Below the pieces are notes generated by a model, which was not told the DNA's origin, ran no database searches, and saw nothing but the letters and a program-made list of their open reading frames with translations. Positions 19,628 to 33,200 of a stretch of 64,000 nt of DNA are shown here, in pieces. The position numbers and the translations under genes are program-made. The DNA is from Microglena sp. YARC (taxonomy: Eukaryota > Chlorophyta > Chlorophyceae > Chlamydomonadales > Chlamydomonadaceae): contig CM039464.1 in the NCBI GenBank assembly GCA_022414725.1, positions 29,261,433 through 29,325,432 on the forward strand, given 5' to 3'. Numbering within the stretch: position 1 is the first letter of the stretch; each line of letters starts with the position of its first letter.

Positions 19628-22228
19628 GTGAGTTGTTTTCTATTTCTTTAAACTCTATACCCTGAACCCTAAACCCTAAACCCTAAAGCTCTTGCTGGTA
19701 CCGCTAAGTTTGAAACAAGCCAAGTTAGTGAGGCAAAGTTACGGGATATACAAGGTGAGTTGTTTTCTATTTCTTTAAACTCTATACCGTGAACCCTGAA
19801 CCCGAAACCCGAAACCCTAAACCCTAAACCCTAAACCCTAAAGCTCTTGCTGGTACCGCTAAGTTTGAAACAGACCAAGTTAGTGAGGCAAAGCTACGGG
19901 ATATACAAGGTGAGTTGTTTTCTATTTCTTTAAACTGTATACCCTGAACCCTAAACCCTAAAGCTCTTGCTGGTACCGCTAAGCTTAAAACAGGCCAAGT
20001 TAGTGAGGCAAAGCTACGGGATATACAAGGTGAGTTGTTTTCTTTTTCTTTAAACTCTATACCCTGAACCCTAAAGCTCTTGCTGGTACCGCTAAGCTTG
20101 AAGCAGGCCAAGTTAGTGAGACAAAGCTACGGGATATACGAGGTGAGTTGCTTTCTTTTTCTTTAAACCGATACCCTGAACCCTAAACCCTAAAGCTCTT
20201 GCTGGTACCGCTAAGTTTGAAACAGGCCAAGTTAGTGAGGCAAAGCTACGGGATATACAAGGTGAGTTGTTTTCTTTTTCTTTAAACTTTATACCCTAAA
20301 CCCTAAACCCTAAAGCTCTTGCTGGTACCGCTAAGTTTGAAACAGGCCAAGTTAGTGAGGCAAAGCTACGGGATATACAAGGTGAGTTGTTTTCTTTTTC
20401 TTTAAACCCTGAACCCTGAACCCTAAACCCTAAACCCTAAAGCTCTTGCTGGTACCGCTAAGCTTGAAGCAAGCCAAGTTAGTTAGACAAAGCTACGGGA
20501 TCTACAAGGTGGGTTGTTTTCTTTTATATTAGCTTATGCTAGTCTCTAAGCTTTGGATTCCTAGTCTCCCTTTTTTTCTTTTCGCCGCCCTCCCTCCCCT
20601 GTTTTGATTTGTTTTTGTATGTAAGGTATACTATCTAAGCTACGGGATCTACAAGTGAGATTTTTTCCTATTTTCTTTTCTTTCTTGTTTGGTTGCTTAC
20701 TTATTTGCTTTACTGCTTTTTTATTTTCTTTTTTCCCTCCTGTCATGTAAGTGCCACGTGTTTTAAGCCAAGTTCGTGAGGCAAAGCTATGGGATCTCTG
20801 AGATACAAGGTGACTTTATTTCTTTTAGATTAGCTTAAGCTAGTTTTTAAGCTTTGGATTCCTAGTCTTTCTTTTTTTCTTTCGCCGCCCTCCCCCCCTG
20901 TTTTTGTTTGTTTTCTTTTATTTTCGTATCTAAGGTATAGTATTGTCCCTCCTGTCAAGTAAGTGCCACGTGTTTGAATTGCCAGGAGTTCAGAGAGAGG
21001 TGATTATAGATGACGCTACGGGATGACGCTACAAGGTGAGTTGTTTTTCTGTTTTCTTTTCTATCTTGTTTGGTTGCTTACTTTTTTCCTTTTTTCCTTT
21101 ATTCATTTATTTTGTCCCTCCTGTCAAGTAAGTGCTGCGTGCTTAATGTGCATAATAATGTGATTAATGTGCATAATGTGGCCAGCGGTGTCTGCATCGG
21201 CGGTGATTCTTTTCAATGTGGTGGTCCTACGGTGACTATAGTTAGCTCCGGCTTACGCTGTGGTGTCCTTTACATCACGTCCTGTGAGTAAATGTATTAC
21301 ACAGATGTAACAATTTCAATTTCAATTTCAATGCCGCGTGCTTGGAGTACAAGTAAGTGCCGCGTGCTTGAAGCCAAGTTAGTGAGACAAAGCTACAGGA
21401 TCTACAAGGCGGGTTATTTTTGGCGGAGCCCCCTCTTCAAGGGGGCGGGATCCCCCATGTTCACCCATTTGTCCGTCCGACCGAAAAAGAAAAACAAAAA
21501 TTGAAGCCTGACACGTCAGCCAACGGTCTCGCAACTAACTCGCTTCGGTCAGCTCCATCATTGCCACCTTGCGTTCCGTTGCCAACACACTCCGCCAGTT
21601 TTCCGCGTCGCTTGCAACGCTGCATATGACTTGTTCTTTTAGATTAGCTTTAGCTAGTCTTTCTTTTTTACTTTTCGCCGCCCCCCCCCCTGTTTTTGTT
21701 TGTTTTGTTTTTATATCTAAGGTCGGGTCTAAGCTACACTATTGTTCTTCCTGTCAAGTAAGTGCCACGTGTTTGAAGCCAAGTTGGTGAGGCAAAGCTA
21801 CGGGATCTACAAGGTGAGCTGTTTTTCTTTTTCTTTAAACCCTAAACCCTAAAGCTCTTGCTGGTACCGCCAAGCATGAAGCAAGCCAAGGTAGTGAGAC
21901 AAAGCTACGGGATATACAAGGTTAGTTTGTCTTTTATATGAGCTTTAGCTAGTCTTTCAGCTTTGGATTCCTACTCTTTCTTTTTTTTCTTTTCGCCGCC
22001 CTCCCCCCCTGTTTTTGTTTGTTTTCTTTTATTTTTGTATTTAAGGTATACTGTTGTCCCTCCTGTCTTTAAGTGCCACGTGTTTGAATTGCCAGGAGTT
22101 CAGAGAGAGGTGATAGTAGACGACTCTACGGGATCAACAAGGTGACTTGTTTTTCTGTTTTATTTTCTGTCTTGTTTGGTTGCTTACTTATTTGCTTTTT
22201 ATTGTTTTGTTTGTGTATTTGTTTTGTC

Positions 22229-22271
<43 letters not shown>

Positions 22272-25200
22272 TTTACAGTCCAGAGGTATCCAAATGGGCT
22301 AAGGGGACGTGCTCAACCTCAAACAATCAAGATCAGTGAAACATCAGTGTCAATGCTCGTTTCGACGACTGGCCCAATGGTTGATCATTTCATCGCGACT
22401 AGCAAAGCTCATGTAGATACTGATTCGACGACTGGCTCAATGGTTGAGCTCTTTTAACAAAGAAGGTGCCGGGTTTGAATCCCTACGGGTGCGCTTTTGC
22501 GTACGCATTCGCTGTCAACCGCCAGTACTTTTGTCCAGGTTTGAATCCCTACTGGTGCGCTTTTGCGTACGCATTCGCTGTCAACCGCCAGTACTTTTGT
22601 CTAGGTAAAACAGGTAATCCCCGTTTCGACGAATGGCTCAACGGCACAGCTCCATGAACGACAAAGGTGCCGAGTTCCAATACCCACAGGTGCGCCTTGG
22701 TGTTCGCAACCGCCAGTACTTTCCCTTATCCATGCTCAGTCATGAGTTCGTGCGTGTATAATATAAATCAAGCTCACCTATACATCAGTGTCCATGCTCA
22801 TACATTTTCCATGCACGTGTTCGAATCCCTACGGGTGCGGTTTTGTGTTCGCAATCGCTGTCAACCCCCCGGGGTTTTGTCCCGGTAAAGTAGCAGCCCG
22901 TTCCCTACCGCTGAAGACGGGGCTCCCTTAATACCACGGCCCCACCAGGTGTTATCATTACATCAGTATCAATGCTCACCTATACATCAGTGTCCATGCT
23001 CATGCATTTTCCATGCACGTGTTCGAATCCCTACGTGTGCGGTTTTGTGTTCGCGGTCGTTGTCAACCCCCCGGAGTTTTGTCCAGGTAAAGTAGCAGCC
23101 CGTTCCCTACCGCTGTAAAACGAGGCTCCCTTAATACCACGCCCCACCAGGTGTTATCATTATATCGGTGTCAATGCTCACGTATTATCCATACCTTAGT
23201 ACCGCCCAAATACAGAGGGCCGGTACTTTCAAGTAGGCCCTATGCCTCTTTACAATTACATATGCCGACTTGCCAAGTATTAGGTAGCTAAGAGCAAAGC
23301 TAGTATTGGGTGTGTGTGTGTATGTGTGTGTGTGTGAAGGGGGAGGTAAGGGGTGGGTGGGTGAGGGTAAGGGTGTGGAGGGTTTGTGTGTGTGTTTGGG
23401 GGGGGAGGGGGGGGGGGGGGGGGGAAGGACTATTCTGCAGCAGTGTGGATGGCCCTGAAGTATTGATGTAAAGATCTCTAGCTAAGAGCTGCCTAATACT
23501 TGCTAGTACCAGGTTAGATTCTCTTCATGACCGCTCCAAGTGGCCCCTAGACACCGTCCCGGCATCCCTGGCAACATACCCCCCACCCCATTCCCCTTTT
23601 TCTATGCTCAGTCATGAGTTCGTGCGTGAGTAATATAAATCAAGATCAACTACACAGATGACTGATGATGTACATAAGATGTACGAGATGATGTACAGAT
23701 GACTGATGTGTAGTTGATCAGCGTCCATGCTCATGCATTCTCCATGCACTACCTTGGACACCATCCCTGGCAACATACCCCCCCCCCCCCCCTCCCCCCC
23801 CCGCCCCCATTTCCCTCCTCACCCGGTCGACTATCACAGGAGGCCCATACCCTTGCAAAGAGCCAAGTGGCACGGCAAGCATCCTCCCTTGGTCCAAAGA
23901 ATACGGCAGGCCTAGGAGATGCTTCAAAGGAATCAAAGGAGTCTGCTACCGTGACTGAACAGGTACGGGGGGGGGGGGGGGGGGGCTGGACTGGGTCTGC
24001 TACCATGACTGAACAGGTACGGGGGGGGGGCCTGGACTGGGTCTGCTACCGTGACTGAACAGGTACGGGGGGGGGGCCTGGACTGGGTCTTCTACCGTGA
24101 CTGAACAGGTACGAGGGGGGGGGGGGGGGGGGGGGCCTGGACTGGGTCTGCTCCCGTGACCTGAACAGGTACGGGGGGGGGGGCTGGACTGGGTTTGCTA
24201 CCATGAACTGAAACAGGTACGGGGGGGTGGGGGCCTGGACTGGGTCTGCTACCGTGATTGAACAGGTACGGGGGGGTGGGGGCCTGGACTGGGTCTGCTA
24301 CCATGACTGAACAGGTACAGGCTGACTACCGTGACTGAACAGGTACGGGGGGGGGGGCAAGGGGGGGGGGGGGGGGGGGGGGGTCCAGCTATACAGCTAC
24401 GGGGGGCGGGGCGGGGGGCGGGGGGCTGGGCCTGGGGTCGGCGGGCGGGAGGGGACGGGGCGGGGCGGCGGGGGGGGGGGGGGGGGGGCGAGGCGGGGAG
24501 CGGGGCGGGGGGCGGGCGGGGGGGCGGGGCGGGCGGGGGAGGGGCGGGGGCTGGGCCTGGGGGGGCTGGACTGGCCTGCTTACCGTGACTGACAGGTACA
24601 GGCTACTGCCGTGACTGAACAGGTGCGGGGGGGGGGCGGGGGGCGGGGGCGGGGGGGGGGGGGGGGGCCTGGACTGGGTCTGCTCCCGTGACTGAACAGG
24701 TACGGGGGGGGGGGCTGGACTGGGTTTGCTACCATGACTGAACAGGTACGGGGGGGGGACCTGGACTGGGTCTGCTACCGTGATTGAACAGGTACGGGGG
24801 GAGTGGGGGCCTGGACTGGTCTGCTACCATGACTGAACAGGTACAGGCTACTACCGTGACCTGAACAGGTACGGGGGGGGCGGCGGCGGGGGGGGGGGGG
24901 GGGGGGCCTGGGCCTGGGGCCTGGGGCTGGACTGGCCTGGTACCGTGACTAAAACAGGTACGGGGGGGGGGGGGGGGGGGGGCCTGGACTGGGGTCTGCT
25001 CCCGTGACTGAAACAGGTACGGGGGGGGGGCTGACTGGGTTTGCTACCATGACTGAACAGGTACGGGGGGGGGGGCCTGGACTGGGTCTGCTACCGTGAT
25101 TGAACAGGTACGGGGGGGTGGGGGCCTGGACTGGGTCTGCTACCATGACTGAACAGGTACAGGGCTACTACCGTGACTGAACAGGTACGGGGGGGGGGCG

Positions 25201-27856
25201 GGGGGGGGGGGGGGGGGGGGGCTGGGGGGGCTGGGTCTGCCACCGTGACTGAACAGGTACGGGGGGGGGGGGGGGGGGGGGGGGGCTGGACTGGGTCTGC
25301 TCCCGTGACTGAACAGGTACGGGGGGGGGGCTGGACTGGGTTTGCTACCATGACTGAACAGGTACCGGGGGGGGGCCTGGACTGGGTCTGCTACCGTGAT
25401 TGAACAGGTACGGGGGGGGGGGGGGCCTGGACTGGGTCTGCTACCATGAACTGAACAGGTACAGGCTACTACCGTGACTGAACAGGTGCCGGGGGGGGGC
25501 GGGGGGCTGGGCCTGGGGGGGGCTGGACTGGGCCTACTACCGTGACTAAACAGGTACGGGGCGGGGGGGGGGGGGGGGCCTGGACTGGGTCTGCTCCCGT
25601 GACTGAACAGGTACGGGGGGGGGGCTGGACTGGTTTGCTACCATGACTGAACAGGTACGGGGGGCCTGGACTGGCGTCTGCTACCGTGATTGAACAGGTA
25701 CGGGGGGGGGGGGGGGCCTGGACTGGGTCTGCTACCATGACTGAACAGGTACAGGCTACTACCGTGACTGAACAGGTACGGGGGGGGGGCTGGGGCTGGG
25801 GGGGCCTGGACTGGGCCTGCTACCGTGACTGAACAGGTACAGGCTACTGCCGTGACTGAACAGGCACAGGGTACTACACTACGCACGCAAGCACGCATGC
25901 AACCACACACTCACGCACTCTCACGCACACTCACACTCATTCCCACACACGTAAGCAAGCACGCATGCACTCACACAAGCACTCACTCTCACACACACAA
26001 GCACGCACTCATGCACTCACACAAGTACGCACACACTCACTCACTTTCACGTACGCACTCGCACTCACAGCCACACTCACAGCCACACTCACACTCACTC
26101 TCACACACACACACGCACACGCACGCACACACACTCACACAAGCACACACACACACACACGCGCACTCTCTCACTCTCACCCTCAATCTCACTCATTTTC
26201 TCACTCACTCACTCACTCACTCAGATGAAACAGTTTACACTGTTACACAGCGGTCCTGCCGCGATAAATAAATCACTCAATCACTCATGTATCCACTCAT
26301 TTACTCACGTAATCACTCAGATGAAACGTTTTACACTGTTACACAGCGGTCCTGCCGCAATACATAGGCTCAGGCAATATAAAACATTCAATGTAGCTAA
26401 AATATAAGTCAAAGTGTTTGCAGTAAATAAGGCGGAAATCTATGCTCAGATGTCTGGTCATAAGGTCACGACGCTTTAACCTGAGGCGCCGCCCCAGACC
26501 CGTTCTAGAGCTCAATACATTCCAATGTCTAGGAACAAGTGTGCAGTAAAGATCAATATATTCACTCAGTCACTCACTCACTCACTCACATCTCAAACCC
26601 CACTGGTACTCCCTTGTACTGTGAATTAACCCAGGTTGACTTGGCAGCTCACACCATCTCCATCTTCCAAACACTAAGGAAAAAGTGTGGCAGCCCAAAC
26701 CCTCTGTGGATATTCGTAAATCCATTGATCCAGGTAACACTGCTGATTTTGGGCTGTTTTCAGCACCCTTGTGTTTGGCTTAAAAGGGCGCACTCTGGGT
26801 GGCATGGGTGCAGAAAAGGGTGCTGAAATTATGCAAAAAGGTGCAAACAGGGTACAGAAAAGGGTGCAGAAATGATGCAAGAGTTTTTTTTTGCGCACCC
26901 TTTTGTTTGGCTTACAAGGGTGCATTCTGGGTGGCAAGGGTGCAGAAAAGGGTGCAGAAATGATGCAACAGTTTTTTTTTGCACCCTTTTATTTAGCTTA
27001 CAAGGTCGCATTCTGGGTGGCAAGGGTGCAGGAAAATGTTAAGGGTTTAGAAGAAGAAGAAGAAGAAGAAGAAGAATTGAAAAATTGAAAAATTCTGCTC
27101 CCTATGCTTAAAAAACTGCAACCCAAAATGATGCAACTGAAGCTGTGCAGATGTGATCACAATTAGGGACTCCTAAAACTGCCCAGAACGTGCAAATAAT
27201 CAGTGATTTGGGGCTGTGTTGTTAATATCTGAAAAATTGAAAGTGATTCTGCTCTCAATGCTTCAAAATCTGCGACCCCAAATGATGCAATAAAGGCTAT
27301 ACATATGTGCACATAACTAGGGACTCCTAAAAGTGCCCAAAACGTGCAAATAATCAGTGATTTTTGTGTTGTATTATCCTTTGGTGTGCTTGAACAAGTC
27401 CTTATTGCACATAAATAGATATAGATATAGATATATAAATATAGATAGATAGATAGATATAGATAGATATAGATATAGATAGATATATACTAGTACGGTA
27501 AGCTCGTGTGGCCCGGTGGGGCCACACCTACTCTCACCCTTACTCTCACAACCTTCTCTCACTCTCAAGACCCCCCCCCCCCCCCCCCCCCCCCAATCAT
27601 TAGTACGGTGCCTGTTTGGCCTTTGGCCACACCTATTTGGGGCTGGTTACATAATGGTTTACACTTGAAGCCCCCCCTTCATTCACACACCACCACCACA
27701 CCAAACCATTAACCGCCCCCTCCCCCCCCCTCCCCTCCCGTTGGCCACACCTGTTTTGGGCTGGGGCGTTGCAAAGAGATTTTCTCTGACAGTGCATGCA
27801 ACTTAAAACATTGACGGACTCAATCCCTTTTATCCCCCCCCCCCCCCCCCCCCCCC

Positions 27857-27889
<33 letters not shown>

Positions 27890-30226
27890 AGTTATCTCCC
27901 CCCACCCCCCACCCACCCCACCCACAAACATACCCCTTACTCTTCCTGACATATTTTCTGACTCCATCCCTTATTCCCTTTCCCCACCACAGCCATCCCA
28001 CCAGCCCCCACCCTCTCCCCACTCTCATCCCTCCCCTCCTCATACACGCACCCACCAGCCACACACATACTCCATATCTGCCTCCCTCCACTTCAGCTGT
28101 GGGCTTTGCCATAGCTGAAAGGCATACGGACGAAAGAGGCATCGACAACGTTTGCGCATCATCCGACTCGCGCTAAAAGCATCGGACCTGCTTCCCTGCC
28201 ACCTCAGCTGTGATCGATAGACAAACCCCACTGAAAAAGCTGAACCTGCGCAGTCGCAAAGCTGCACATAACTAAAGCTTCTTCTTTAGCGAGATGTATT
28301 CAGTTCGGCCGAAGAACAATTCCTGTTCACCGCAACTGCTCCCGAAGTCAACTCGATCTGAGACTTGGAAACATCGCTAGGTTCATCCATTCAACTTTGC
28401 CGCGCGTGCTCGCTTATAGCACAATTCACAGCGACGACATATTTCTCGTTGCAGTGGGAAGAAGTTGCTGTCAAGTTGCTGATTTTAGATGTTCAGTCAA
28501 GTTAGGGCGAGAATGCTCAGCGAGATTTTTCATTCGGTCAACTTTGATGCGTAATTGCTATGGCACAATGCAGAGCGACATGTTTCTCAATGCAGTGGGA
28601 AGAATTTGCAGTCAAGTTTGTGACATGGGATGAATGCGATTCGGACATTTCTGACAGGTCGTCTGACTCACCACGTCACCTCCTGTTGTGCGCAGCGACA
28701 GGTCTCTTGATGCAAGGGAAAGGTCTTGCAGAGATGCAGGGGGAAAAGCTTGTAGGAAGACGAACTGCAGCGCTACCGAAATCAGGTGGATGAACCCAGG
28801 CGGGAAAGGAGAAATCGGCGGATGCGCAACAGATAGAATACGCAGGAGGCGAAGGTTGCATAAGGCAGAATTCGCAGGAGGCCAAATCAGGCAGGAGTTG
28901 AAGCAGGAGGGATTAAAAGCGGGAATTGGCTGAGCGGGAATTGGCTGGGCGGGAAGTCGGTTAAGTCGGTTACGCGATGACACCACGACCACGACCGCCA
29001 TGATTTCTTTATAGATATTAAGGGCGCCTGGAGGCGCGTCCCGAATGAAATGATTCAAATCCTTAATTCAACGTATTTTAATCTCTTTAATTGAATTGTA
29101 TTTAATGTTGTGTTAATTTAATTCGATTTATTCCTTTCCATTTAATTTAATTAACGTGATTTGAATGCATGTAATTGCTTTAAATTGTATCAGTTCGAAT
29201 AGGATTAAACTTGAAGGGCGCCTAGAGGCTTTAAATTAATTGAATTCCAATGAATCGATTGATGATTTAGCATTGTTAACTATAGAGTGACGAAAAAGAA
29301 AGTTTTTAAAGGGTTGTTGATTTTAAAGCAGTATTTAACGTTTCTGTAATGTAATGAAATGCATGTATGTAGATTGACTTTTTTTTTAAGAATTTATGCA
29401 AGAAAAATGAGTCCAATCAGGTGTCTGGTTGATTTCACGGAATTTGTGCAAGGTATTGCATGTTTCGGCCCAGCCCAGACGTGGACGGTATGTCCCTTCC
29501 TCCTGTACGGGTTTTTGGCCAGCGGCAGGTGGCGTGGCTTGCCCCTGCCCCCGCCCCTGCCCCGCCCGGTGGCCCCCGCCCCTGCCCCACGCACGGCCCT
29601 GAGGTGGGGTCCGTGGGCTAATTATAGCACAAGTGCCCCAGGAGATTGTTTGGTCCATTGTGATGCTTCCATTTTTCGCCTTGATTTTTTGACGACAATT
29701 CTGCTCCCAAACCAATGTATTTGCACATGTCTAAGAGGTTCAAATTTGAAATGTTAGCTCAAAACACCCTTATATCAAACTGTTAACCGTTAATTGTAGC
29801 TATTGGGCCCAGCCTGAACTCCTTTTCGTGAATTGCGATGCTCATATGGGCTCTGGTGAGAATTTGTCCGGTATAAATAAGTCTTATAATTCATCCAAAA
29901 TATAGAATGTTCAACTTTTTGATGTTTTTCATAAAACCTGAAAAAGTGGTTTGTGGCACACACGGACAAACAAACGAACTAACGGACAGTTTAATGGGGC
30001 TAATCCCTCTTCAAAAAATCTGGAGATTTTTTTCATTCGGGTATATGTTCCCCCGGCTTTTATTGGCAGCTTCATGTTAGCTTCATGTTAGCTTCATTCA
30101 TGTACTATAGTCCGAAGGTTGGTAATTGGCCCCAGTGCAAGCAAACGGGCTGGCCCCCTCAACCTCACGCCTCGTAATAAGGCGTACTATCTATTTATGT
30201 ATTTATGTATTGATTTATTTGTGTAT

Positions 30227-30261
<35 letters not shown>

Positions 30262-33200
30262 TTGTCCAACGTTGCAAGGCCAGGTGCTGTAGTCTCCGTG
30301 GTGCAGCCGTAAACCCTGCACCTCTGTGTACTGCCGTAGTGCAGCACAGGTGGCGGGGTTTAATCTCTCCCTGCCACCCGTACTGTTCTACTGATGTACA
30401 CAGTGGTACAGGGTTTACCGCTGCACCACGGAGACTACAACACCAAGCGTCCACCACAAGCTTAATCTACTATAAACTATTCATGTAACTTAACCCAAAT
30501 CAAAACAAACAAAACAAGACAAAGCCAAACCAAGCCAAACCAAGCCAAACCAAGCCAAACCAAGCCAAACCAAACCAAACTAAACCCACGCTCTGGGCAC
30601 TGGTGCAGGCCCCAGTGATGATCCTAACAACAATGACGTTGCGTCAGATGTCTAACGTGCCCTGGCCAGGTTTCCAAACCGAGGGTGCCCTCTGGTTCCC
30701 AGACCTGTGTGAGGTGAGGATTGATACCAGTTTTTATTGGTAGGCCCCTAGCTACGACCTATGCGATGCGTGCGCGAAACAGAGCCGATTTTGCCGATTT
30801 TCGATTTTTTCACATTTTGCCAAAAAAAACGGGTCAAATTACCCGGTGAGGATTGATAGCAGTAACCCAAAACAAAACAAACAAAACAAGAGTGCGGTTT
30901 CTATTCTACTAACAGGTCTCAAAAAACGACATTACCAACCTAGCTTCCGAGAAGACAACCATTACGTCTTTCAATGTTCAGAGACCCCTTGTAACTATTA
31001 TGACGCCAGATAGAACATGCTTGCCCCCCACGCCCCCCCCCCATCACTAGTCTCCCCCGGCCGGTACAAGCCGTTAAAAAAAAGTTTAGGGTTTATTGGT
31101 AGGCCCCTAGGGGGCTAAGACCTATGCGATGCGTACGCAAAACGGAGCTGCTTTTGCCAACTTTCAAATTTTTCACATTTTGCCAAAAAAAACAGGTCAA
31201 CCCCGGTTAAACTGAGCTCCTACAGATCTAAGCTACCCGTGTTCAATTCTCGCAGGGGTAGGATAACCTCGGAGGGCACTTTTTTGCGTACGGATTCAGG
31301 GTTGCGGACTGTGGACGCGGTGTTTTCATTTGCAGTTTCCTTAACGTCCTGTGGACTCAATCTAGGGACCTGGAGCATATCAACGATTTCTCCTAAAAAC
31401 AATTGCATCTCCGTGCCGCACGCAGCTCATTGCATCAGCGCATTGTGCTTGACAAGGAAATCTGCTGTTTCGCACTAGTACCTTCAGAGCTGCGCAGTAG
31501 CAACTACAGCCTCGGAAGTTGCTACACCTGCCTCGATGGAACTTCAGGAAGTCAGTGAGCTATTAACTTCATTAGCCTTACAGGCCAACAAGTTTAATAA
31601 AAATGCCATTTTCACAAACGTTACAAAGTCAAGCAGAATGCATTCTGCAATATCTAATGTGTAACTAATGAAATAATGGCGCGTAATAGTCGTGCTACAT
31701 TGATTCTTGACCCCCAAATTTTAAATTGTACGGATGAGTAGCAGAGTAAGCACCTGCTTGTGCATCTTTACCGCCCTCAACTAATTTACCGCCCTCAACT
31801 AAGCAGATACCCCACGGTTACACCGGTCACACTGGCGGAAGCGGAGGAGGAGGAGGAGTGCGTAATAGTCGTGCTATATTCATTCTTGACCCCCCAAATA
31901 TTAGATTGTACGGATAAGTTCACCAAGGAGGCTGCCACTGCTACTTGACTCACATGGTTCACCAAGGAGACTCACATGGTTCACCAAGGAGGCTCACCAA
32001 GGAGACTCACATGGTTCACCAAGGAGGCTGCCACTGCTATTTGACTCACATTACACCACCCCCTGGGCCAACCTCCAGGGGACCTTCCGGGGCACCCTAC
32101 TATTTTATATTTTGCTCCTTCGCCGAGGGTGCTTTCTGGTTCTCAGACCTGTGTGATTTGCGGATTGATACCAGAAGAAAATCTAACCTTAGGCTGTTTT
32201 ATCTACACAAAAACGTGCCCTGCCCAAGTTTTCACACAAATATTAAAACAAAGCGTGCCCTGTCCAGGTTTCCACAACAAACCTTGAAACAAAAACGTGC
32301 CCTGTCCAGGTTTTCACAAAAATATGAAAATAAATTGTGCCCTGGCCAGGTTTCCACAACAATATTAAAACAAATCATGCCCTGATTTGGCAGGGCATGA
32401 TTGCACAAAAATATTAAAGCGAAACATTCCGATAACCGCGACTGCTCTAACCCTCGTGGTCATTCTTCAAGGGGCCAGGAAGCTTTTGGAAATAAAATGG
32501 ATGGATGGATGGATGGATGACATTGCAGGATCCAAATGACATTGCATCCCTGTTGCCATCAATTTCCCTTCCTCCTGCTCCAGGCCGCTCATGAACTCAA
32601 ATTGATTAACGCACCCATGGGTGCACCAGGACTCAGGAATTATTTTTTTAATAAGTTAATCACCGATCAGAACCGAATGGCTCAGTGGCAGAGCAAAGGG
32701 GAAGTATCGAGGCAGGTGCGGGGTTCAAACCCCCTTGAGTGCGCTTGGGCCTGTCCGAAGGGTCGTCGACTGGCACGGTTACTGGTATCTAGATGCGATG
32801 CTGGCTCGAGCAGCGCATACTTACGATCCGGTTCCCTTAATTCCACTGGGCACGTCCTTAGAGGTCATTCTGACAATTCTTGGATGTTTAATTTTTTTTT
32901 TTCATATAAGTTAATTTGCAGCGAAGCTTAGCTTAGCGTTTTGACCTTTTTTCAATGCCTTGAATTCTTCTGTTAACTGCCCCGAGTCCCAACAATTTCC
33001 CTTCCTCCTGCTCCAGGTCGCTCTTGAACTTGACTCCGTGAACATTCCGATGGGCCCACCAGGATTCATTCTTCAATTAACCCTCGAGACCCAACGCTTT
33101 CTCTTCTTCAGGCCACGAGACCCAGACTTAACCCTCGAGACCCAGATTTAACCCTCGAGACCCAATTAACCCTCCAGACCCAAATAACACAAACATGACC

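Noticed and set aside
19660..20450. Chromosome end or telomere
   Set aside because: CCCTAAA tracts are short, internal and alternate with exon-edge copies, so they are interstitial.
24331..24588. Gly/Ala-rich ORF
   Set aside because: Lies in G-run spacers of the exon 2 edge array and is not conserved between units.
28612..29058. 148-codon minus-strand ORF in Helitron copy 2
   Set aside because: No similarity to the Helitron copy 1 ORF or to replication or helicase motifs, and a Pro/Ser/Leu composition without domain signs.
32675..32750. tRNA gene
   Set aside because: Good A and B boxes, but no acceptor stem pairing. A SINE head is the better reading.
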